This document shows, in pieces, positions 1 to 5,250 of a stretch of 5,925 nt of DNA. Numbering within the stretch: position 1 is the first letter of the stretch; the number at the start of each line of letters is the position of its first letter. Position numbers and translations under genes: made by a program. Under the pieces are notes generated by a model. The model was not told the origin of the DNA and ran no database searches. It saw nothing but the letters and a program-made list of their open reading frames with translations. Origin of the DNA: Nitrospiraceae bacterium UBA6905 (GTDB lineage: Bacteria > Nitrospirota > Thermodesulfovibrionia > Thermodesulfovibrionales > UBA6898); NCBI GenBank assembly GCA_002451165.1, contig DKBH01000101.1:1-5925 (forward strand). Direction: 5' to 3'.

Positions 1-665
1 AGACCCCCCATCAGCACGATTGCGGTCTTGATATAGAGTTCGGGCCGGATCGCCTCTTTCAGGGTCTCGGCGAACTTGGGGAAAAAGTTTCCGACCGCAA
101 GTCCCGCCAGAAGAGCTACGATGAATCCCGCCTCGCCCGTCAGCTTCATCGACCACGGGACACCTGCCTTGGCTGCGTTCGTAGCTGCTATATATGCGTA
201 GTGTCCGACCAGCCAGCAGCCGTAGCTGATCCAGAAGACGAGTGTGAACCCTATGACGAACTTCCCTATGTTGGCGCGGAGCGCTGAGGCTCCGATAGTC
301 ATGACGACGAGCATGAAGAGATAGGTCATCACGAGCGACATGACTCCCGAGATACCTTTCTTCTCATACGTATCACCCACCTTCAAGAGGGCGGTGTCTT
401 CCGTGACTGTGATATCTTCAGTCTTACCGTCAGCCTTTTTCAGGGTCAGCTTTTTGCCGTCGATCTTCGTAATCTCGCCCTTAATCCCTACATAACTTTT
501 CGAAACCGGCGACATAGCCTTTGAAACATCAGTCCATTCCTTGGTCGAGATGCCCCAGCCAAGGATGTCCCCTCCCGCAAACACGAACAAAGAGAGAATA
601 AAGATGAAACTTCCCAGCCATAAGGACAACCAGTCCTCACTCAAACCCACCTTTTGTTCTTCCAT
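1..665 (-). CDS. Putative sulfate exporter (PSE/YeiH) family membrane transporter, N-terminal part
   Basis: The first 221 residues of an inner-membrane carrier are present; the 3' end runs off the window at base 1. Membrane segments are seen at about residues 14-37, 107-127, 135-160 and 178-195. The stretch SYGCWLVGHYAYIAATN, then LTGEAGFIVALLAGLAVGNFFP, then EAIRPELYIKTAIVLMG, is the pattern I know from large proteins annotated as 'putative sulfate exporter family transporter' (Pfam Cons_hypoth698). The substrate is not established for the family. Residues about 58-105 form a hydrophilic, beta-rich insertion (GEITKIDGKKLTLKKADGKT...) resembling DUF5666-like small barrels. By the positive-inside rule it probably faces the periplasm. 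The ATG at 663-665 is chosen because GGAGGTG lies 6 nt upstream. It has its own promoter (804-832), so it is probably transcribed apart from the tup genes. Family call fairly sure; substrate unknown. Confidence 0.8.
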   Translation of the reverse strand, partial: MEEQKVGLSEDWLSLWLGSFIFILSLFVFAGGDILGWGISTKEWTDVSKAMSPVSKSYVGIKGEITKIDGKKLTLKKADGKTEDITVTEDTALLKVGDTYEKKGISGVMSLVMTYLFMLVVMTIGASALRANIGKFVIGFTLVFWISYGCWLVGHYAYIAATNAAKAGVPWSMKLTGEAGFIVALLAGLAVGNFFPKFAETLKEAIRPELYIKTAIVLMGG

Positions 666-671
666 GCTGCA

Positions 672-678
672 CACCTCC
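672..678 (-). promoter_or_regulatory. Ribosome binding site of the PSE-family transporter gene
   Basis: On the minus strand GGAGGTG lies 6 nt before the ATG at 663-665. It fixes the start of a reading frame that begins MEEQKVGLSEDW, matching the usual hydrophilic N-terminus before the first membrane segment. Confidence 0.75.
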
Positions 679-803
679 AGGACATGTAAAGCCATCCATT
701 GTTACGCGCCTGTCAGAAACGGCAGGCAGCCCATAGCTGATTGCAGACTGCACCGAAGCCGGGTAATCACCTCCTGACCCCTATTGCATATTCATCTGTA
801 ATA

Positions 804-832
804 CTTATAGGACATTATGAAGAGACTTTCAA
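804..832 (-). promoter_or_regulatory. Sigma-70-type promoter driving the PSE-family transporter
   Basis: Reading the minus strand, TTGAAA (827-832) is followed after exactly 17 nt by TATAAG (804-809). Both hexamers are close to consensus. The expected transcription start is near 797, giving a 5' leader of about 130 nt before the transporter ATG. No experimental support; the call is from hexamers and spacing. Confidence 0.55.
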
Positions 833-1059
833 TGGATTTTTTGAGATCAAGTTGACATAGGTAATATGCCTGATAAGCAAGACTATCATGCCTCGCTGCC
901 GACGTCCGCATTGCTGCATATGAATAGAGAACCCTCCGGTTTTGCAATATATCTCAGGTCTCGCAGGACTTGCGGGGACATTTTAGTGCTGCCCCGAAGC
1001 GGTCACACGCTCGCGAATGCAGAGTATTCCCTTTGTCGTAATAATCCGGAGGGGGCAGA

Positions 1060-1713
1060 TTAGGGAGTGGTGATGCGGCCGTGGGTAAGAATCAGTAGTC
1101 TGTCTGCAAGCCGTTCAGCCTGCTTCATGTCGTGTGTGGTGAGGATGACCGTCGTTCTTCCCTCCTTCTTAAGACGCAGGATGATCTCCTCGATGATCTC
1201 TCTGTTCCTGGCATCGGTAAAGGCAGCAGGCTCATCGAGGAACAGCAGCTCCGGATCTAGGACGAGCGCCCGCGCTATACCCAGCCGCTGTGTCTCGCCG
1301 CTGGAAAGCGTAAGGGCAGCCTGCTGCTGCTTCTGGGCCAGGCCGACGAAGTTGAGCGCACTGCTCACGCGCTCGCGGATCGATCCCCGTTCCATACGTC
1401 GTATCTTCAGTCCGTAGGCTGCGTTATTGAAGACCGTTGTATTGAAGACACCGATCTTCGGAAGCACGAGGGTGATCCTTCTTCGCAATCCGATATCATG
1501 TTGCAGCAGCTGGCCGTCTGCTACGTACGCAATCTCACCGCGATCGCAGGGTTCGAGCAGTGCGCAGATCCTCAGAAACGTAGACTTGCCTGTGCCGTTG
1601 TCACCGGTCAGAACGTAGATGCCACTCTTATCGCAGGTGAAGGATGCTCCCTGGAGAACATGATTTCCGTTATATGCCTTGCAAATATCGGAAGCCCTGA
1701 GGAGCAGGCTCAT
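1060..1713 (-). CDS. tupC: TupC-like tungstate ABC transporter ATP-binding protein
   Basis: 217-residue ABC ATPase, the usual size for the single-domain TupC/WtpC-type subunit. It should sit on the cytoplasmic face of TupB and power tungstate import. Visible motifs: A-loop Tyr14, Walker A GDNGTGKST (37-45), signature TLSSGETQRLGIARAL (135-150), Walker B LLFLDEP with catalytic Glu161, and H-loop His194 in TTHD. The segment FNTTVFNNAAYGLKIR (90-105) is typical of the tungstate/molybdate subfamily. Oddities: the Q-loop glutamine expected near residue 85 is proline (LVLPKIGVF), and the D-loop reads AAFTD rather than the usual S/A-x-LD. Its ATG overlaps the tupB stop in an ATGA, with AAGGTGA (1718-1724) as ribosome binding site, so the two are coupled. 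No regulatory C-terminal domain is present. Tungstate specificity is inferred from the tupA neighbour. Confidence 0.88.
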   Translation of the reverse strand: MSLLLRASDICKAYNGNHVLQGASFTCDKSGIYVLTGDNGTGKSTFLRICALLEPCDRGEIAYVADGQLLQHDIGLRRRITLVLPKIGVFNTTVFNNAAYGLKIRRMERGSIRERVSSALNFVGLAQKQQQAALTLSSGETQRLGIARALVLDPELLFLDEPAAFTDARNREIIEEIILRLKKEGRTTVILTTHDMKQAERLADRLLILTHGRITTP

Positions 1714-2417
1714 GAGCTCACCTTGGGCAGTCCCCGTTTCTGGAGAACGTGAAGACCGAAATTAATAATAAGGGAAATGCTGAGCAGGATAATGCCGAGT
1801 GCAAGTGCAAGCTCGAAATTCCCTTTGTCCGTTTCGAGCGCAATGGTTGTCGTCATCACTCTCGTAAAACCGGCAATGTTGCCGCCGACAATAAGAATTG
1901 CCCCCACTTCTGCCATTACCCTGCCTAAGGCTGCGATCACTGCTGCGATAATGCCATGCCGGGCCTCCCGTATCACTGCCCATGAGATCTGCCACGAGGT
2001 GGCACCGAGGGTCATGGATGCCTGCCTGATGAGCGGATCGACGCTGACGATGGCCGAATGGCCCAGGGAGGTGACGATGGGAAAGGCGAGGATGGTCTGG
2101 GCAATGATCATGGCGGAGGGCGTATAGAGCAGCGCCAGAAAACCGAGCGGTCCGCTCCGTGAGAGTAACAGGTAGACGAACAGACCTACCACGACCGGCG
2201 GCAGCCCCATGAAGGTATTGAGCACGCTGATTATCAGCCCCTTGAAGGGGAATTTTTTCAATCCGAAAAAAGCGCTCAGAGGAAGTCCGAGAAGTGTGGC
2301 AACAACCAGCGCACTTCCAGAAACCTTCAAGGAGAGCACAATAATCGCGAGCAGCTCTGCTGTGGGATGCAGAATGAGTGAAAACGCCCTGCTCAGCCCT
2401 TCCAGTATTGAACTCAT
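1710..2417 (-). CDS. tupB: TupB-like tungstate ABC transporter permease
   Basis: 235-residue inner-membrane permease, normal length for TupB. Hydrophobic segments are at about residues 22-49, 58-87, 93-118, 153-180 and 203-225. The cytoplasmic coupling loop with the EAA-type motif (REARHGIIAAVIAALGRVMAE, residues 150-170) docks the ATPase. The patterns NTFMGLPPVVVGL (67-79) and EVGAILIVGGNI (170-181) are characteristic of the TupB/WtpB/ModB group. The opening MSSILEGLSRAF matches the usual TupB N-terminus. No Shine-Dalgarno sequence precedes the ATG at 2415-2417 and no alternative start lies just upstream in frame. Instead a 22-codon ORF (2414-2482) ends across this ATG in an ATGA overlap, suggesting translational coupling. 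tupC follows with another ATGA overlap. Confidence 0.88.
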   Translation of the reverse strand: MSSILEGLSRAFSLILHPTAELLAIIVLSLKVSGSALVVATLLGLPLSAFFGLKKFPFKGLIISVLNTFMGLPPVVVGLFVYLLLSRSGPLGFLALLYTPSAMIIAQTILAFPIVTSLGHSAIVSVDPLIRQASMTLGATSWQISWAVIREARHGIIAAVIAALGRVMAEVGAILIVGGNIAGFTRVMTTTIALETDKGNFELALALGIILLSISLIINFGLHVLQKRGLPKVSS

Positions 2418-2482
2418 TGACTGCGCAGAGGGCGTGATTGCAGTAGCACCGTAGTAAAGAATAATCTCCTCAACCCTTTCAT
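2414..2482 (-). CDS. Possible 22-codon leader ORF coupled to tupB
   Basis: On the minus strand an ATG at 2480-2482 opens a 22-codon frame beginning MKGLRRLFFTTVLL and ending in TGA at 2414-2416. That stop overlaps the tupB ATG as ATGA. Only a weak Shine-Dalgarno (ACGGA, very close to the ATG) is present. tupB itself lacks one, so termination-reinitiation from this frame could deliver ribosomes to tupB. It could equally be chance, or the stump of a lost signal peptide-bearing gene, since the N-terminus is basic then hydrophobic. No family recognised. Confidence 0.3.
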   Translation of the reverse strand: MKGLRRLFFTTVLLQSRPLRSQ

Positions 2483-2564
2483 ATCCGTCAGATGATGTCC
2501 TATAGTTATTTCATGACTCTGAAGCGAAGATACCCGGAAAGGCTCCTCAGGTACCTCATCCCTG

Positions 2565-2887
2565 TCAGTTCATCATGCTTTGTATTCCCAGAAATGAAAG
2601 AATTTCATCAGTTTCCCGCTGTCCATACCATTGCAGGCAGGACTCAAGGCTTTTCAACAACTTTCTTGCTTATTCCGTGCCCGACACAAGGAAATCAGCA
2701 AGGTTCCAGTTCTGCAGCAGTTCAAACCATATCCAGGCGTCCCGTGAGGAAGGGCGGGAGCAACATATATTCCTGTAAGATTCTCCTCATGGTACGCGCG
2801 GGCACTTCTCATTGCATAATCCCTGATAGCATCGATTATGTTGCTGATCTCAGGGACTTCGGGAAGAGGCGTACCTTTACTCTTCAT
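2565..2887 (-). pseudogene. Broken small gene between tupA and tupB, family unknown
   Basis: The minus strand reads as a protein in two frames. From the ATG at 2885-2887, which overlaps the tupA stop, the first frame gives protein-like text including NIIDAIRDYAMRSARAYHE and ENLTGIYVAPAL. After a frame change somewhere in 2744-2786 (one base lost, or two gained) the second frame continues as SRDAWIWFELLQNWNLADFL. It crosses a TAA at 2670-2672, then runs on as CLQWYGQRETDEILSFLG to a TGA at 2565-2567. Joined, this would be about 105 residues of balanced, Trp-rich composition, much more protein-like than the plus-strand frame at 2492-2890. I do not recognise the family. It may be a decayed gene of the tup operon; a sequencing error could explain the frameshift but not easily the stop as well. 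Confidence 0.45.
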
Positions 2888-3692
2888 TAGGATAAAAGAG
2901 CTGATTGCCCAGGGGCTCTTTGAAAAAAGCGATCGCCGCCTGACCTTCTTTCGAGATCAACCAGGTGATGAACTCCATTGCCTCGTTATACTTCACGTGT
3001 TTGTGCTTTTCAGGGTTTACCGCCATCACGCCATACTGGTTGAAGAGGGCGGGGTCGCCTTCGAGGACTATCACCATTTCGAGTTTATCCTTGTCTTTAG
3101 TGGCAAGCCAGGTGCCACGGTCGGTGAGCGTGTAGGCACGCTTTTCATTGGCGATCCGCTGGGTCTTCTCCATGCCCTGGCCTACTTCAAGATACCATGT
3201 CTGCCTCTTCGGCTCCAAGCCGGCTTTTTTCCAGAGCGAGAGCTCCTTCGTATGGGTGCCGGAGTTGTCACCCCGTGACACGAACGTTGCCGAAGCATCT
3301 GATATCTTTTTGAGCGCCTCTGCCGCGGATTTCATGCCGTTGATCTTTGCCGGGTCATCGGGAGGCCCGATGATGACGAAATCGTTGTACATCACGTCAT
3401 GCCGGTTGACGAAAAAACCCTCTTCAACTGCCTTCAGTTCCTGTTCTTTGGCATGGACAAAGGCGACGTCGGCATCGCCGCGCTTACCCATCTCGATGGC
3501 AGCGCCGGTACCCCGCGCAACCACCTTGACTTTGATGCCGGTCTTCTTCTCGAAGATGGGCAGGATATAGCCGAAAAGTCCTGAGTTTTCGGTGCTCGTG
3601 GTCGATGAGCAGATGATCTCACGCTCGGCGAGCGCGCTTCCCGCGAGAGAAAAAATCAGAAGGAGCGTCAGCAGCAATACGATCTTTTTCAT
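2877..3692 (-). CDS. tupA: TupA-like periplasmic tungstate-binding protein
   Basis: 271-residue extracytoplasmic solute-binding protein, normal TupA length. A Sec signal peptide spans residues 1-22 (MKK, hydrophobic core, then SALA before Glu23). There is no lipobox cysteine, so it is soluble in the periplasm. The mature N-terminus carries the oxyanion-binding STTSTENSGLF (30-40). RGTGAAIEMGKRGDADVAFVHA (60-81) and SRGDNSGTHTKE (139-150) are TupA hallmarks that separate it from ModA. Arg140 and the Ser/Thr residues of these motifs are the expected tungstate ligands by family knowledge. It would hand tungstate to TupB. Ribosome binding site GAGAGGT at 3699-3705. It is separated from tupB by 460 nt, which is unusual for tupABC loci. 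Tungstate rather than molybdate is inferred from motifs only. Confidence 0.9.
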   Translation of the reverse strand: MKKIVLLLTLLLIFSLAGSALAEREIICSSTTSTENSGLFGYILPIFEKKTGIKVKVVARGTGAAIEMGKRGDADVAFVHAKEQELKAVEEGFFVNRHDVMYNDFVIIGPPDDPAKINGMKSAAEALKKISDASATFVSRGDNSGTHTKELSLWKKAGLEPKRQTWYLEVGQGMEKTQRIANEKRAYTLTDRGTWLATKDKDKLEMVIVLEGDPALFNQYGVMAVNPEKHKHVKYNEAMEFITWLISKEGQAAIAFFKEPLGNQLFYPNEE

Positions 3693-3698
3693 GGTGCG

Positions 3699-3705
3699 AC
3701 CTCTC
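3699..3705 (-). promoter_or_regulatory. Ribosome binding site of tupA
   Basis: GAGAGGT on the minus strand, 6 nt before the ATG at 3690-3692. It supports the chosen start, which also places a standard signal peptide at the N-terminus. An A+T-rich TATAAAT lies just upstream (about 3712-3718), but no acceptable -35 goes with it, so a separate tupA promoter is not called. Confidence 0.6.
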
Positions 3706-3808
3706 GGGTATTATTTATAGTTTTTTCCCTTCCGTAGAATTCGAAAAGAAGCGCGGCTTGCCATACGTGACTTGCCCAAAATCGTAACCGGAGATGCAGT
3801 GACAGTCA

Positions 3809-4252
3809 TTATTTGCTTCCTGCCGGGCTGACAGATGCAGTCCGTCGTTGAGCAATACCCTTTTTCCGAGGACTGGCCGAAAAATGTAAAAGCAGCTCCT
3901 CCTTTTTCAGAAAGTCCTGAAAGTCGTCGTGTATTTTCCAGAACAGGACAATTGCTTTTTCGCCTGCTCTGGTCAGCTGCGTGCCCCCGCCGCGTCTGCC
4001 CCCTGTCGCGGTCACCACAAAGGGAACCGGCGCCTGGCGATTCATGGAATCGATGAGCACCCACGCCCTCCGGTAGGACATCTCAAGCGATTTTGCTGCC
4101 TTGGTAATGGAACCGTATTCGCGGATACGTTCAAGGAGCGAAATCCTCCCATAGCCGAGGAAGGTGCCTTCGTTCCCCTCTATCCAGAGATGCCCCCGAA
4201 GGCAGGGAAGAGATGTTGCGTTCCTGATAGCAGCGGCTTTCTTTTTGGGCAT
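3809..4252 (-). CDS. ModE-like one-domain winged-helix transcriptional regulator
   Basis: 147 residues. The core LWIEGNEGTFLGYGRISLLE (22-41) followed by IREYGSITKAAKSLEMSYRR (43-62) and AWVLIDSMN is the DNA-binding domain of the ModE N-terminal (LysR-type HTH) family. GGRRGGG (84-90) is the characteristic glycine-rich wing, followed by TQLTRAGEKAI. There are no molbindin/TOBE oxyanion-binding domains, so how it senses metal is unclear. The C-terminal 25 residues are basic and probably disordered. It probably controls the downstream tup genes and itself: it is the first gene of the locus and a ModE-type palindrome covers its promoter. The ATG at 4250-4252 is the only ATG, GTG or TTG available before the conserved domain. 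It has no Shine-Dalgarno and sits at the predicted transcription start. A 116-nt gap separates it from tupA. Confidence 0.85.
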   Translation of the reverse strand: MPKKKAAAIRNATSLPCLRGHLWIEGNEGTFLGYGRISLLERIREYGSITKAAKSLEMSYRRAWVLIDSMNRQAPVPFVVTATGGRRGGGTQLTRAGEKAIVLFWKIHDDFQDFLKKEELLLHFSASPRKKGIAQRRTASVSPAGSK

Positions 4253-4254
4253 AG

Positions 4255-4278
4255 CGTAATATACAGAAAGGAATAACG
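4255..4278 (-). promoter_or_regulatory. Degenerate ModE-type operator overlapping the regulator promoter
   Basis: On the plus strand CGTAATATA, 6 nt, GGAATAACG form an imperfect inverted repeat of 24 bp. The ModE consensus as I recall it is CGnTATATA-N6-TATATAnCG, with the same length and the same CG ends. The left half fits well and the right half only in its outer part. The site covers the -10 and most of the spacer, ideal for repression of the regulator's own promoter. Match is partial, so moderate to low confidence. Confidence 0.4.
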
Positions 4279-4287
4279 AAAGGTCAA
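4258..4287 (-). promoter_or_regulatory. Promoter of the modE-like/tup locus, predicted leaderless
   Basis: On the minus strand TTGACC (4282-4287) is followed after 18 nt by TATATT (4258-4263). Counting 7 nt from the -10 places the transcription start near 4251-4252, which is the A of the regulator's ATG. No ribosome binding site could then exist on the mRNA, matching the absence of one in the sequence. Hexamers are near consensus; the start site is inferred. Confidence 0.6.
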
Positions 4288-4386
4288 TCCTGCTGTCCTG
4301 CCGTTTCTTGCCAGCGTCAATTACGGGTGCTTACCTGCTGCGAAGCTTCGGCCTACGGAGCAGTATGGAAGGCCTGCGGCGCCGCT

Positions 4387-5250
4387 TCATATCGCGGCAA
4401 GGGCTTTATGGAGATCTTTGATAAGCGCGGCGAGCCGGTCATAGTCGAGAGTATCGGGTGTGTCACCGGAATCATGATAATTGGGGTTGCGGTAAAAGGC
4501 CGTGTCGGTAATCATGAATGCGGGATACCCGAACTTCCAGTAATTCCGGTGGTCTGAAAAGTCGACGCCGGGAATGACCGAAAAGCCGTTCAGGGATTCG
4601 GCAGGGACCGTTGAGACCGCGGCATATGCGGCCTTTACCCTGTTCGAGAAACGGCGAGAAGAGAAATTGCCGACAAAGGCGATGAAGTGTCCCCGGTTCG
4701 GATAGGCGAGCTTGAAGAGCGACGAAGGGTAATACTGACATCCGCGCTGATCGCAATAGTAGCCGAGCATCTCAAGCGAGATCATGCCATGCACCCTGAT
4801 GCCCTGATCATGCAGGCTCTTTGCATGGATGTAGCTGCCCATATGTCTGGTCATGTATGCAGGCGGCTCTTCAAGGCAGAAGGCGGCAAAACGGACTGTC
4901 CGCAGCAGCGGAGTCCTGCGCGTCAGCCGCGCCAGCTCGAGGAGACCCGCAACGCCGCTTGCGTTGTCGTCTGCGCCCGGTGTCCCATCCACGCTGTCGT
5001 AATGCGCTCCGATGACCAGGATATCCTCCCGGGCCGGGTCCGTACCCTCCACTTCGGTCAGGATGTTGCAGTAGGTATTGCCCCGGTAGGTGAAAGACTG
5101 CCGCTCTGTGTCGCAGCCGGAGAACTTCAGGCGATGTTCGATATAGTCGGCTGTCTGGGCAAGCTTGCCGAGATCTTTATAGCAGCGCTGCCCTATCTTA
5201 CGGGCCAGAACATCTACCGTACCGATGATATTCTGTTTTATCTCATCCAT
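4387..5250 (-). CDS. M28-family zinc metallopeptidase (aminopeptidase-like), cytoplasmic
   Basis: 287 residues with the co-catalytic di-zinc site of M28 peptidases. Expected ligands are His83 in GAHYDSV, bridging Asp94 in GADDNASG, Glu128, Glu160 in SLEMLGY (where many relatives have Asp), and His259 in NYHDSGDTPDTLDYD. Glu127 of the CLEEP motif is the likely general base. DILVIGAHYDSV and the C-terminal HDSGDTPDTLD are family hallmarks. Hydrolysis of peptides from the N-terminus is the usual activity, but some members act on other amide bonds, so the substrate is open. No signal peptide or membrane segment, so a cytoplasmic location is likely. The ATG at 5248-5250 lies in an 8-nt overlap with the end of the upstream sigma-54 activator and has only a weak ribosome binding site, so translation is probably coupled. 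No terminator with a T-run follows. Confidence 0.85.
   Translation of the reverse strand: MDEIKQNIIGTVDVLARKIGQRCYKDLGKLAQTADYIEHRLKFSGCDTERQSFTYRGNTYCNILTEVEGTDPAREDILVIGAHYDSVDGTPGADDNASGVAGLLELARLTRRTPLLRTVRFAAFCLEEPPAYMTRHMGSYIHAKSLHDQGIRVHGMISLEMLGYYCDQRGCQYYPSSLFKLAYPNRGHFIAFVGNFSSRRFSNRVKAAYAAVSTVPAESLNGFSVIPGVDFSDHRNYWKFGYPAFMITDTAFYRNPNYHDSGDTPDTLDYDRLAALIKDLHKALAAI

Larger units (their letters stand above)
666..1059. other. Non-coding interval between tupC and the PSE transporter, with promoter and leader
   Basis: No convincing gene is present in these 394 nt. The 65-codon plus-strand frame at 866-1063 has no ribosome binding site and no recognisable protein pattern. Part of the interval is the tupC 3' region. 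There, the G-rich segment 1046-1058 can pair either with CTGCCCC (989-995) or with CCCTCCGG (932-939). Neither stem is followed by a T-run, so no intrinsic terminator is called. The other part holds the transporter promoter and a leader of about 130 nt. Within the leader AGGAGGTGAT (on the minus strand, about 766-775) is a perfect Shine-Dalgarno sequence lacking a start codon at normal spacing. A small hairpin, GCCTG/CAGGC, lies near 705-728. Confidence 0.5.

Noticed and set aside
866..1063. 65-codon plus-strand ORF
   Set aside because: No ribosome binding site and no recognisable protein features. The TTGACA at 852-857 just upstream has no -10 at proper spacing.
807..2503. Ten-base TATAGGACAT found on the plus strand at 807-816 and on the minus strand at 2494-2503
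   Set aside because: Ten-base matches are expected many times by chance in a window this size.
2492..2890. 132-codon plus-strand ORF between tupB and tupA
   Set aside because: Longest open frame in the gap, but it has no ribosome binding site, an unlikely residue composition and no family pattern. The minus-strand reading of the same DNA is more protein-like and co-directional with the operon.
3750..3779. Direct repeat CTTGCC spaced 13 nt between the ModE-like gene and tupA, considered as an operator
   Set aside because: Six-base repeats are easily chance at this length, and there is no ModE-like palindrome or good promoter around them.
4341..4385. Palindromes CGAAGCTTCG and GCGGCGCCGC downstream of the M28 peptidase, considered as a terminator
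   Set aside because: Short stems and no following T-run on the minus strand, so not a convincing intrinsic terminator.
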